Assembly: GCA_024345305.1 (NCBI GenBank)
Contig: BRON01000003.1
Span: forward strand, 558,001 to 622,000
DNA length: 64,000 bases
Origin: Mrakia gelida
Taxonomy: Eukaryota > Basidiomycota > Tremellomycetes > Cystofilobasidiales > Mrakiaceae
Reading direction: 5' to 3'
Positions 35,560 to 46,132 of the stretch are shown in pieces. Position numbers and translations under genes: made by a program. The notes beneath the pieces are model-generated. The model did not search any database. It had not been told where the DNA came from and was given only the letters and a program-made list of their open reading frames with translations. The first letter of the stretch is position 1. Each line of letters starts with the position of its first letter.

Positions 35560-37697
35560 TTACGCAGCACCGTTCGCGTAGGGGACCTCGTGGAAAAGAT
35601 ATCTGCAGAAAAGGAAGCGGAAGAGAATAATCAGCGCGGTGAGAGGAAGACAGGAAGGGAGAAGGATAGGGAAAGGACGACTCACGACACGCTCTCTCCG
35701 AAATGACTTCGTCGGATGGTCTCGGCCAACACTGGGGAGACGTCGATAACGTCAATCTTGGTGGTGTGTTCCAGTCGATCCTCTTGAGGAATGGTGTTGG
35801 TCACGACCATCTTCTCCATGCCTGAGGCTTCGATGACCTGAGGACGAGCGAAAAGGGACGACGCGATGGAAGAGTCAGGTTCGGCTCGAGGTTCGTCTCT
35901 CCGCTCGACATCGGAGTGGAGAACTGAAAGAAAGAGATGAAAGCTCACCTCCAAAGCCTTCCCACTGAGAATCCCGTGCGTGACCAAAGCGTAAACCTTG
36001 GTGGCGCCAGCCTCGACGAGCGTCTTCGCGGCGAGTCCGATGGTTCCACATGTGTCTGCCATATCGTCGACGAGGATGGCGACCTTTCCGGTGACGCTTC
36101 CGACGAGGATCATTCGGGACTGAGTGGTGAAGAGGCGAGATGTGGGAGTCAGAACGAGGAAGCGCGAGCGAGCGAGGGGGACACGAAGGAGGACGTGAAG
36201 GGAGACTCACAACCTCGTTAGCCTTCTTCCTCTCCTTGTGGAAGAGGGCGAACTCGACCTCTAGACGATCAGCGATGGAGGTGGCCCTACGAGCGAGAAC
36301 AAGGACGAGAGAAGAAGGTCAGCGTTCAGCCCACGAAGAAAGGACGCGAGCCGACGAGTCGAGAAGGACGAACCTCTTGGCTCCTCCAGCATCAGGCGAC
36401 ACGATGATGCAGTTCTTGACGTCGATGTTGTTCCTGATGTAGTGGATCATCGAGGGCTCAGCGTAGAGCTGCAGAGGAACAAAGAGAGAGAGACGCGTCA
36501 GGTCGGAGTTCGTCGCAAGAGGGGTCTAGCGAAATTTCGGGAATCAGGGGAAGAGGTCGAGCTCACGCTGGAAGGAGGAGGAAGAGGTTGAGGGAAAAGG
36601 TCAGCGTTATGCTCAGAGTCTTGCTGAATTGTAGAGTTGGACTCACTTGTCTACGGGCACATCAAAGAATCCCTGGATCTGAGAAGCGTGAAGATCCATG
36701 CTCTGTGGGGAGGCGAGAAAAGAGGAAGGTTGATCAGTCCCGAGCTCGGCTTCCTTCTCGTCCTTCCCCTCCTCCTTGCACGTTCGTCTACGAGAAAGCC
36801 TGCACACTCACGATAACATGATCGCATCCGGCCTTCTGAATCATACTGGCTACGAGCTTGGCCGTGATGGGAGCTCTCGACTTGTCCTTCTTGTCTTGAC
36901 GAGCGTAAGGGAAGTGGGGAATGACGGCGGTGATGCGACGAGCTGAAGCGATCTTGCAAGCGTGGATGAGGATGAGGAGCTCCATGAGACTGTAACGACG
37001 GGGATGAGGATCTTGTCAGCATCGAGCTGAGGAGCTGGAAGGTGTGTTGGAAGAAGTTGAGAAGGGGAAGAGGCGGGGGAGGTCGAGTCCTTCCTTCTTT
37101 GCGAGCTCGTTCAGCCCTCCCTTCCTTCCCCAACCTCCCAGTGACCTCCTAAGCCTCGTAGAAGCTCGTCTGAGAGACTAGATATATAGATGAACGAGGA
37201 CTCACGCAGTGTTGACCTCTCCGCAACCTGTGTTGATGATGTAGACGTCGAACTCCCTGACTGACTCGAGCATGGTGATTTGAGACTCTCCAGCAGCATT
37301 CTTCACAATCGAAACAGCGGCGAGAGGGATACCGAGCCTGGTAGGATTGAAGTGGGATGTCGTAGAGAGTTGTAAAATTGTCGTTGGAAGGTTCGGAGAT
37401 GTGCGGGTGTAGAAGCGAAGGCGAGCGAGAGGAGACGAAGGAAGGAGGGAGGGAGGGAGAGGAGCATGTCAGCTTCCCTTCTTTCTCCTGCTTCGAGGTA
37501 ATCTCCGTGCAAGAGGAGAGGAGAACGAACCTTTTCGCGATCTGGTTGGCGAGAACAGGATGCGAGCTCCCTGAAGATCGAAAGCAGAACAAGAAAGGAA
37601 AGCAGGAGGAGTGAGCTCGAGAAGACGAGGAGGGTGAGGGAAAGAGTTTGAACTCACCTGCGAAGAGCTTGATGTTGGCTAACGTTCCTCCAGACAT
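35560..37697 (-). CDS. PRS: Ribose-phosphate pyrophosphokinase (PRPP synthetase)
   Basis: It makes 5-phosphoribosyl-1-pyrophosphate from ribose 5-phosphate and ATP, feeding purine, pyrimidine, NAD, His and Trp synthesis. Spliced exons give the full family sequence of about 320 residues: [40 protein letters not shown], the ATP-binding flexible loop region [20 protein letters not shown], the cation-binding [29 protein letters not shown], and the PRPP-binding loop [20 protein letters not shown]. It ends [12 protein letters not shown]. About seven short introns. The start at 37697 ([14 protein letters not shown]) fits the family's usual N-terminus. Which yeast paralogue it matches (PRS1-5) cannot be settled here, but there is no long insertion like that of Prs1 or Prs5. 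Divergent from the BSD-domain gene. Confidence 0.95.
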
Positions 37698-38076
37698 CTT
37701 GGTCTCCTGCTGACGTTGGTTGAGAGAGAGGGAAGTCGTTGAGAGGGAAGTGGGGGTTGGGGGGAAGAGACTAGGTGAAGCGTTTGACCATCCAAAAGAG
37801 AGAGAAGAGGGAAGGGGGAAAGCGAACCGAAGACTCGGCCGGGAGAGATTCGACAAACGTGACTCTCGGACTCAAATTAAATTCAAGAAAGGTGATAACA
37901 GAGTCCATCTCAGGTTGATCTACTGAGATCTGGGCTGATCTGAGTCCTGATCAATTTTCTCCCCCGAAAAACGAGAGGAGAACCCGAGCTCGACGCGCAG
38001 AGAGGAGACGTTCCCCTCCCCTTCTCCATCTCGTTGACCTCCCAACTTCCACCTCGCCTCCTCCCTCTTCCCCAAG
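37698..38076. promoter_or_regulatory. Divergent promoter region, PRPP synthetase / BSD protein
   Basis: About 380 bases between two divergent start codons, so both promoters lie here. An AT-richer patch with aaattaaattcaag and tctactgagatctgg lies at about 37875-37930, and a pyrimidine-rich leader precedes the ATG at 38077. No specific factor site is claimed. Confidence 0.45.
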
Positions 38077-40293
38077 ATGGATCCTTCTATCTCTGACGCC
38101 ATCTTCAATCACTCGGCTGCACCATCCCCTTCGCCTGGTCAGCAAGCATCCAACTCTACCCCTCCCACTGCTACTAGTACGGCCGTCGAAGGATCTCCCT
38201 CTGCGGCTTCCCCTTCCTCCACCTCCGCCCCTCCTTCTACCGATGCTCCCGAGGCTCCCATCCAGTCCCCCGTCTCTCAGAAGAGGGAATCAGTCTCCCT
38301 CGCTGGTCTCGAGAACGAAGTAGGTCAGGTCTTGGGAAGTTTGAGGAGTTTCTGGGGAGGAGTGCAGAAGCAGGTAAGTTCAACTCGCTCGTCCCATCTG
38401 TTCCCTTCCCGTTCCTTCGTCTTCCTCCACTCAATCGATCTGAACATCCTTCCCCCCTCTTTCTCTTCTCTCTTGCTGATGCTCTCTGTCTCAGGTCGCT
38501 CCCGCTCTCGAGTCTGTCCGTAAGGATCTCTCGCTCGCTGCCGTTCAGGCGAAGGCAGAGCTCGAACGTCTTCAATCTCAAGCTGCCGACGCTCGAGCTC
38601 GAGGAGAACACGCAGACTTCGCCAACCTCGCCATGATGGGCTCAGTAGGGATGGCAACAGCTCCTCCAACCGACTCCAAGGATGGTTCCACCCCAGCGCT
38701 CACGAGCGAGCAGAAAGGCAAAGGGAAGGAAGTCGATCCTGGACCTCCTCTCGCCGAGAAGCTCTCCTCCCAAGCTCAAACCCTCTTCCATCGCTTGCAA
38801 GCCTCCCTCCCGACCGTCCCTCAACCTCAACCCATCACAACAACAACAACCAACCCAGACGGAACCACCACCACCACTACCACCCCTGCTCCTCCTTCAG
38901 CAACTCGATCCCTCCCGACCTTGGCTTCCTTCCAATCCACCCTCTCCTCCCACCTCTCCTCCAACCCTCACCTCACCCTCGACCTCCCTGCCCTCAGAGC
39001 CTCCCTCACCACCAACTTCCAGAAACTCCAAACCGACCTCCACCTCGCAGACGCCGAGAAACTCGCCGAAGAGTACCTCAAGAAGTCGGAGGGAGTCCTC
39101 AAGGAGGCTGGTCGATATCTCCAGGAAGCCGTCAAGGTCGTTCCTCCCATCGACGGCGGAGAGACCGGAACCACAGGAGGAGTCAGCTGGGACGGCTCGG
39201 ACGTCTGGACCTTGCCTTCGCCTGCTAGCAAGCTCGGTGGAAGCGTCATCTTCAGTCAGACGGACGCTCAGGTCGCTGCGTTGACGGGACTGTCGACCAA
39301 GAGCGTCCGAGCGAAGAGGAAGGATGCGCTCTTGAGGCAGTTGAGGAGCGACGGGGATGTGTTGGAGGTGGATCCGGGAGCGGAGGAAGGAGTGGATGAG
39401 GATGTGAGGTCGCTTTGGAAGAAGTGGATCAAGGAGGAGGTGGAAGCTCAGGGAGGGATCACGGGAGATGAGTGGACCGCGAAGACTTGGGCCGAGTTGG
39501 GTCCTGGAGGAGAGGGAGTGGAGGAGTTGAAGGCTACTAGGGATGCCTTGGGTGAGTCGAACTTTTACCTGCTACTCTCAAGATCGAGCTGAAGCTGACT
39601 CTCGCTCTTCGTTCGCGTTCACAGTTCCCTCGAAGTTGACGAAGGATGAGTTCTGGACGCGTTACTTCTTCCGAGTTCACCAGGTTCGTCTCTTCTCTCC
39701 TTTCCATCCTGTTCACCTTTCTTCTCGCACACACATCAGACTGACCTCTCCTCCCTCTCGCCTTCCCTCTCTCCCAGATCGAAACCGACGAACAACGACG
39801 CAAATCCCTCCTCGACGCCTCTGCCCCCGCCGACGACGAACTCTTCTCCTGGGACGACGAGGAAACCTCCGAAGCTCCTGCTACCACCACCACCACCACC
39901 ACTAAGCCCGTCGTCATCTCCACCCAACCCACTGCCTCCCCTACTCCTCCCACCGCCGCTCCTCTCGCCTCCTCCGCCCCAACTCCCACCTCTCCCGAAC
40001 CAGCTCAACAAACCACACCCACCTCTAAATCTCCCCTCCCCGCCGTTCGACCTGAGCCCACCACCGTCGCCGCTGCTCCTGCTCCTGCTTCCGCCGCCGC
40101 TGGAAAGGAGGGATCGACCGCGACCAGCCCCAGGGACTCGGAGGAGAGCTACGATTTGGTCAGCGAGACGAGCGGGTTGGCTGCTAGCTCGAGGGCGGCG
40201 AGCTCCAAGGGTGATGAGCAGGAGGCGCCGAAGAAGAAGGTCGCGCCTGCTGCTGGAGACGCGGAGGAGGACGAGGATAGCGATTGGGAGTAA
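38077..40293 (+). CDS. BSD-domain protein
   Basis: A protein of about 640 residues. The N-terminus MDPSISDAIFNHSAA is followed by a Ser/Pro/Thr-rich section, then GQVLGSLRSFWGGVQKQVAP with a helical stretch ALESVRKDLSLAAVQAKAEL, Thr-rich repeats (a run of ACC codons) and a long helical segment (TNFQKLQTDLHLADAEKLAE). The BSD domain follows the middle part: GLSTKSVRAKRKDALLRQL and DEFWTRYFFRVHQIETDEQR, with the conserved Phe-Trp and Tyr-Phe pair. The tail is acidic and disordered and ends DAEEDEDSDWE. BSD domains occur in TFIIH p62/Tfb1 and in synapse-associated (SYAP) and Dos2-like proteins; the acidic Trp-containing end is like Dos2/SYAP1-type proteins. Three introns (about 38374-38494, 39551-39623, 39685-39777). 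Exact function unknown. Confidence 0.85.
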
Positions 40294-40966
40294 GGAGGGG
40301 AAGAGGATCAGGGACGCGTTGGAGTTGAGCTCGGTTCAAGGTTCCTCATCTTTTTTTTCGGTCGGTTGCCCTTTTAGATAACACTCCACACCTACATCTC
40401 TGTTCCCTCACCTTACTCATCTACTAGTTCTCGTTCTCGTTCTCATTTCCGTTCCGTTCCCATCCCTCGCTTTTGACTCCTTGTCGCGTCTTCCCTCCTC
40501 CCCTCTCTCTCTCTCTCGTTTCCCCTTCTCTCCCACTTCCACCCTAGTTCGCTTCGATACGATTATCTAGTAGTTTGCTTCCGTGCTTCGGTTCCTTGTT
40601 TCTCCTCTTTGGTTTGGCTCTCTCTGGATGACTTTTGACGACCTACAGTAATGAAACGGAGACGCATTCGTTGAGATCTCATTCATCGGTGGATCGAGCT
40701 GAAGATGTCGTGGTCGATACTTTCTCACCCTCGACACAGACTCAGAACGCAACGAAACGTCCTCTTCCGTTCTCGAGAGAGAGAGCGGGGGAGGGGGAGG
40801 AACGAGACGCAGAACGAGCGACGCAGTCTCAACTCAAGTTCCCTCTGCTCTTCCTATGTCGCTTCCTCTTCTCTGAGAGTCAAAAAAACACCTTCTCGCT
40901 CGCTCCGACGCTCGGCGAAAAAAAAAGAGACTCTAAGAGAGCAAAAAGCAAAAAGATGTTTTTTCC
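40294..40966. other. 3' region of BSD gene and spacer, no gene
   Basis: T-rich and TC-rich sequence (40345-40560) fits a 3' untranslated region. The remainder up to the tRNA gene has only short frames with frequent stops. No RNA gene besides the adjacent tRNA. Confidence 0.45.
40943..40954 (-). terminator. RNA polymerase III terminator of tRNA-Asp
   Basis: Two runs of five T on the minus strand, separated by two bases, lie 12-24 bases beyond the 3' end of the tRNA. This is the usual Pol III stop signal. Confidence 0.65.
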
Positions 40967-41094
40967 TTCCGGCCAGGGAATCGAACCCTGCTCTCAAGCG
41001 AATCGTTTTTGATAGACAAGATCTAGATCAAGAAGATAGAGAAAAGATCTATCTAGATGACAAGCTTGCATACTAACCAATATACTAGCCAGAA
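40967..41094 (-). tRNA. tRNA-Asp (anticodon GTC) with a 57-base intron
   Basis: Read on the minus strand, the 5' acceptor strand TTCTGGC pairs with 3' GCCGGAA (one T-G pair). The D-arm carries the A-box-like TAGTATATTGGTTAGTATG. The anticodon stem CAAGC/GCTTG is split by an intron, and the T-arm is CAGGG-TTCGATT-CCCTG with a normal B box. The anticodon loop is TTGTCAC with GTC at 34-36. The intron (41057 to 41001) begins one base 3' of the anticodon, the canonical site for tRNA introns, and is AT-rich. The mature tRNA is about 71 bases before CCA. Sequence around the D-arm and anticodon resembles fungal tRNA-Asp. Confidence 0.9.
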
Positions 41095-42946
41095 AATTTT
41101 ATACAGTAAACTGATTTTGTTGACAGGGGTTCTGGCCAACTAGATTAGTAGGTCTCGCTTTATGATAGCCAGGAGACGTCCTTGCGACGCGTCGTCCTCT
41201 CTTTGCATTGCAAGATAACGATGGGGCTAGCACCACGCTCTCGACTTCTCGCGAGAGCTTGGGAGATGATTTTGATTTGACTTGATTGAAAGCACTCGCA
41301 GGTGAGAGAAAAGAGGTGAGCAACGACGCGCGGCTTCAACCCGCGTGGGTTTGTCGTTCCTTCGCGCAACCATCCTGCCTGACTAAACCGTGTGTCCCCA
41401 ACCGACGGGTCCGAGAGGCTAATCCTGCGTATGTAGGGCAAACAGAGAGGGTGTTACGTGATCAAATCGAGACAAGCGAGAGTCGCGTCGCGTCGAGCTC
41501 TCCCACTCCGTCAGACCTCTTACAATCAAGAGCCGTCTTGCTTCCAGTTCGGATTGAGACTCGGTAAAACCAACAACATCAATCCTGCTTGATCATCCCA
41601 CGCCCACACCCTCTCTAAGCTCCACCCCACCTCTGTCGATATCCTTCCCTCCTAGCTTGATCAACGGATCCAACTGAGTTCTGGAGACTCTAAAACTTTA
41701 CTCCGCGGCTGGCAGGAGTCTCGTTGGGCTCTCAGCGACGACGGTGCAGCTCAGGGAGTGGTTGCTGAGAATGCTGTAGCTCACGAGAGTGATGGAGGGA
41801 AGTAAAAGGGGCTGAGGGAAGGGAGTGAAAAGGGAATGGGGCGAAGCGACGCGTTTCGCGCGACCCGCCTCCTTTGCGGCTCTTGCTCGTGCGGGACGAC
41901 AGAGGGTTCGAGTAGTTCTTCCAACTATTAGTCCATTTTGAACTCGAGTCATACCTCGTGTACACTGCTGCCGTCTTTCTCACCTCGAGAGAAGGAGGCG
42001 GGTCGAGATAGCATCAAACGACGCGTTCAATATTTTTCTCCCTCGCCGTCACCACTTCGCAGACGACTTCAGCTTCTCCTTCGTTTCATCGCCTCTTTTA
42101 TTGACCCGTGTCAACTTGGGACCAAAACTCTCGTGACGAGAAGATGGAGGAAGAGAGCAGTCTCAAAAGCGCGCAAACCGATCGAACGTGAAGTTGACGA
42201 GTCGTGAACGGTGATGGTCATCCGCGCTCGCTAGGATATGTGTACTAGCAAATTATTTGCGCTGGTTGCGGTCGTGTTGTCGGTGAAGACAGCAGCATGA
42301 AGCGAGGAGAGAACGAACGCAGTCGGACGCGTAGCTTTCGACGGGACGCGTTTGATCCCCTTCCAAACTTCTCATTCCCACTTTTCCGAGCCTCGTGACT
42401 ACTCGAGAGCGCCGAAGTCATTTGATGACCCGGGTAAATGGTCTCGGGAGCTGTCACTTTGAGTTAAATGGGAGGGAAGCAGATCCAAACAAACTGTTGA
42501 TCGGACGCGACTTTGAACGATGAAGGAGAGCTTTCACGTCTCTTCCAAACCTCCTCGAGACTCTTGTATAGTTATAAAGTATACTTCTCATCTCTCACCT
42601 CTATGAGTTCTGAGAGAAGGACGCAAGAACGCGCGAAAGGAAGATCGAAATCGACGCGTCTCGACCCGCCACCTTTCCTTCCTTCGCGCGCGCGCCGTCG
42701 ATCAGGAACGAGCCGTTTACAGTTTTTCTTCGACGTCGGCCAATCTACTCTTGACCCCGTTCTCTGCACAGGAGTGCTCAGTCGAGTCGAGTCACGAGTA
42801 TGTGTTTTTCAGTTTGAGGGAAGCTCTCGCAAATGGTACTTAAGAAACGACCAGGTGCTGTCCTCTTCTCTCCATCAACCACATCCTTCCATCTTCACTC
42901 CCACTCTTCCACTTTACTTCCTAACCACCCACCCTCTTACTTCACC
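41095..42946. other. Gene-poor region upstream of a small gene
   Basis: About 1.85 kb with no supported gene. Composition is mixed and less pyrimidine-skewed than elsewhere; frames are short. It includes several ACGCGT copies (about 41199, 41850, 42020, 42330, 42350, 42653). A possible TATA-like ttataaag at about 42571 and a C-rich leader directly before the ATG at 42947 suggest the promoter of the next gene is in the right-hand part. I checked it for tRNA arms and found none convincing. Confidence 0.45.
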
Positions 42947-43578
42947 ATGTTCTCCACCATCAAGAAGTCTCTCAAGACCTCAGCGTACTACTCCGTCGTT
43001 GGGTCGCTCGCTATTGTAATCTCTATCGTCTCACTTGTTCTCGAGGTATGTCCGTCTTCCTCGCTCTTTTATTGGACCCATACTGACTTCCCCTCTTTTC
43101 GCTGCTCCAAGCATCCCCCTCCGACTCCGAGTCCGTCTTCCCTCCCGCTTTCGCAAACGAAGCTCGAGAGGTTCGACCTCGAACTCTTTCCAACTCTTCG
43201 AGCGCCTCTTCCTCGGTTAGTTGGTCTCAGACTCTCTCATTTCCCTCGATCACGATCGCTGACCTCTCTCCTCCTCCCTTGGCTCGCCTCGCACAGTCGT
43301 CTCTCGCGTCCTCCCGCTCCTCCTCCTCCAACTCCCTCTCCTCCTCTTCCTCCTCCTCTTCCGAGCTCAGCACTCTCACCTCCGTCTCCGATCCTCTCCC
43401 ATCCTCTCTCGAAATCTACGCTTCGTGCAACAAAACTACCTACACCTCATCCTACAAAACTTCCACCAAAAAGTACTCTTCCATCGTCGAGCAACAACGA
43501 ACCTCTCTTTCGCGACGAACCATGGTTACTCGACACTCTGTTACCTCCTTCTCCTTCTCGGAACTTTACTACTACTAA
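42947..43578 (+). CDS. Small putative membrane or secreted protein, model uncertain
   Basis: A pyrimidine-rich leader like that of the deacetylase gene precedes the ATG at 42947, giving MFSTIKKSLKTSAYYSVVGS and a hydrophobic helix LAIVISIVSLVLE. A GTATGT donor follows at once, then a CTGAC branch, an AG acceptor, a Ser- or Pro-rich exon, a second intron (GTTAG to GCACAG, about 43215-43299) and a last exon. Two frames remain open in the last exon: one Ser/Thr-rich ending SFSFSELYYY at 43578, the other Pro-rich ending at 43612. Which is used depends on the first acceptor. An unspliced open frame from 42833 also covers it. Not recognised; a small single-pass or signal-anchored protein is the best guess. 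Confidence 0.4.
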
Positions 43579-43828
43579 ATCAGTATACTCTCTACTCTTG
43601 GTTAATATATAATTTGGCTCGAGTTCGAAGAGGCTGGTCCTTCTTCGTTCGACGTTGTGGCTTTCGTTTTCGTTTCCCTTCTCATCTATACCACCTATCA
43701 AAAAGCTTCGTGACTCTTACTCGCCGATTCTCCGAAAGATACCGAGACGGAAGCAACGGTGAAGACGCGTTCAGATGAGACGAGGCGAGCGACGCGTCGA
43801 ACGAGCATGCTCATTGCTGATCAGCTCC

Positions 43829-45397
43829 TCAACTTCCGAGAACCTCCTGGACCGATCCTCCGCTAGCGAAGATCAGCCTCGCACGTCGGGCTTCCTGTGA
43901 CAGTGAAAAAGGGAGGAGCGAGTCAGTCCACGAGCGTCCTCGAGCGACGGGGGAGGAAGAGTCGAGCTCACCTGAAAGAAGAGAAGTGCCGTCAACGCGT
44001 TGACTCCTCCCGTCGCGTTCTAGTCGAAAAACGAGGTCAAGATCAGCTCTCCGTCAAGACGATCCAGCGATAGAAGTACAATCTTACCTTGCTAGTGATG
44101 AACGGATCCTCCACAAACATACTCGCTTTGGGCGTCACCCTCGTCCTCTTCGTCTTCCCTCCAACCCTCAAGCACACCATCTCCGTCGAAGCCACCATTT
44201 CCCACCTCCCCAAAAACTCAAAACACCCCTTCACCGCCTCCTTCAGCCCTATCTCCACCAACTCCTCAGCAGGCAACCCATCACTTCGTCCCGTCGAAAA
44301 CCTCTGCTTCCAGTTCACCGGCGCCGGACTCTTCTTCGACGACACGATGAGATCTCGATCGACCCACCCCGAGTCTGGTCTCTGCTTGAAGAGGTTCTCG
44401 ATGGCTCGGTTTTCGACGAGGTAGGTGAGGACGAGGAGGAGGAGGGCGTAGGAGGTGACGTTCCGAGCTGAACCGAGAGAGGAGGAAGAAAGACCGCGAC
44501 GGATGGCCCAGGTTTTGATGAAGAAGGCGAGAGGGAGGAGAAGGGTGGAGGAGAGGCGACCGTGGTGGTAGAAGAAGAGGGAGTTGTAGGAGCCGTTGAG
44601 GTGATTGACGTCGATGTCGAGGTGGATTCCTGTTGAGGGGTCTTGTGCGCTGACTGGAGAGAGACAAGGGTAGGCGGTGGTCAGGGAAGAGATAGAGACG
44701 GGACGCCAAGGGGAGACGCACTCACTGATGGGAGTGTTGGCGTTCGTGATGATCTGAAAAGAGGGGAACGAGAAGTCAGAAGACGAACGCGAGGGAGGAG
44801 ATCGAGGACGCGACTGACTGCTTTGATGGAGAAACCGCTCGCGCTTAGATGATCCGCGAAGGTTCGAAGGTCGTACGGAGTACCCTCTTTGTATATGGGC
44901 TGAGTTCCGTCAGGATTATCGGCGTCCTGTTCGAAAGAACGAGGGGGAAAGGACGGATAATCAGGACGCGAACGAAACGAAAGGCCGGTCACGAGCTCGA
45001 AATCTCACGAAGAGAGAGAGATCCAAGTCAGCGCTGTCTGAGTCAAGTCCGTAGACGACTGAGCCAAAGAGACTGATGGTGAAGCGAGAAGCTGGATATT
45101 AAGGTAGGAAGACGAGGACGAAGTCGAAGTCAGCTTCAGCTTCAGCTCCATCTCCTCCTCTCGCTTGCAAGTTCTGCCAGTCCGAGGACTCACACCCGTA
45201 CTGCTGATGGATACACCGCTCGAGCTTCTCCAAGGTGGATCGTCGATTCCTCCAAGTGGAGTCAGATGTTAGGCTGCTCTGTAAGTCCGTCGAGAAGAGA
45301 GGAGAGAAGGGACACGAGGCGGAGATCGATTGATGAGCTCGACTCGACTCGACGTCGACACTCTTGGTGGAGAACTCACATTGTATAGATCGATCAT
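43829..45397 (-). CDS. Cid1-type terminal nucleotidyltransferase (poly(A)/poly(U) polymerase family)
   Basis: Non-canonical nucleotidyltransferases add A or U tails to RNA 3' ends. Splicing gives STLEKLERCIHQQYGSSRFT then ISLFGSVVYGLDSDSADLDL: the GS motif with both metal-binding Asp residues. A further exon gives GIHLDIDVNHLNGSYNSL with the third catalytic Asp, then LPLAFFIKTWAIRRGLSSSS and NVTSYALLLLVLTYLVENRA of the central domain. The PAP-associated part is LKEAVKGCFEFLGRWEMV, CLRVGG and ASMFVEDPFITSKN, ending GGSVQEVLGS. The order and spacing match Cid1/Cid12/TUT enzymes. I start it at the Met of MIDLYN (45397); in-frame exon sequence continues upstream (LDPRVSIVTPHQSSPG), so a 5' exon at about 45400-45720 is likely. 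About seven introns. Whether it adds U or A cannot be told from this sequence. Confidence 0.85.
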
Positions 45398-46132
45398 GTA
45401 TGCATTGCCGGGTGAGGATTGATGAGGGGTAACAATCGAGACTCGTGGATCTAACTAGCAGGTGTGCAGACGAAGGGAAGGGAGAGAGGTGAGCTCGAAC
45501 AGACAGGGGAGGGATGGAGGGACAAGAGCGGCCGAAGCTTGAGCTCACACGGTCGAGGATAGATCTCCAAGTCAGAAAGGTGTTCCTGGGATGTATTCGA
45601 GCATCCGGGAACGGCTGAAGTAGGCAAAGAGGGGATGGAAGAGAGGTGATGGCCGTTCGAAGGAGGAGGAGTTGAGCTCGGAAGAACCCCTCTCTTCCTC
45701 GGTCGGCAGGAGACAAGTCCGTCGCTAGGGCAAGAAGGCGTCAGGTTGAAGCCTGAAGACCAGCGATTATGTCATCCTCTGATTCAAGAAAGTAAGGGAA
45801 AGATCAGGGAGGTGAGAACGAAGGAGAAGAACGGTCAAAGAGAGGTCAGCTCGCTCGCGAGGAAGGGACGTCCAGCGTCTTCGCCCTTCCATCTCAACAT
45901 TTCAGGAAGCAAAACCTCAACCAAGATGTTCCTCAGACGTCTTCGATGTAGGACGTCCATCTCCTCACCGAGTTCTGGCATATTTGTTTTGGAGATGGAA
46001 GAGGTTGGAAGCGCACGAAACGCTTGACTTTTCTGGAGCTCTCGTTCTCTCGTTCCCAGGATCCTGCAACCTCGACCAGCCCTCCCTCCCCTCCCCTCTC
46101 CACTTCTCTTCCTCCCACCCTCGCTGGATCAT
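45398..46132. other. Divergent region, may hold the first exon of the Cid1-like gene
   Basis: Between the Cid1-like gene (minus) and uL4m (plus). On the minus strand a GTGAG donor at about 45548 and a CTGCTAG acceptor just left of 45460 frame an intron. They suggest an upstream exon (TWRSILDR-like reading) but no clear ATG was found. The right part is the uL4m promoter and leader, pyrimidine-rich before 46133. Confidence 0.4.

Noticed and set aside
39870..39905. ACC trinucleotide run as a microsatellite feature
   Set aside because: It lies in frame within the BSD-protein coding region and encodes a Thr run; it is short and similar to other low-complexity coding tracts here.
41095..42946. ACGCGT copies as promoter MCB cell-cycle boxes
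   Set aside because: Most copies in the window lie inside introns rather than in promoters; a few intergenic copies do not by themselves support cell-cycle control.
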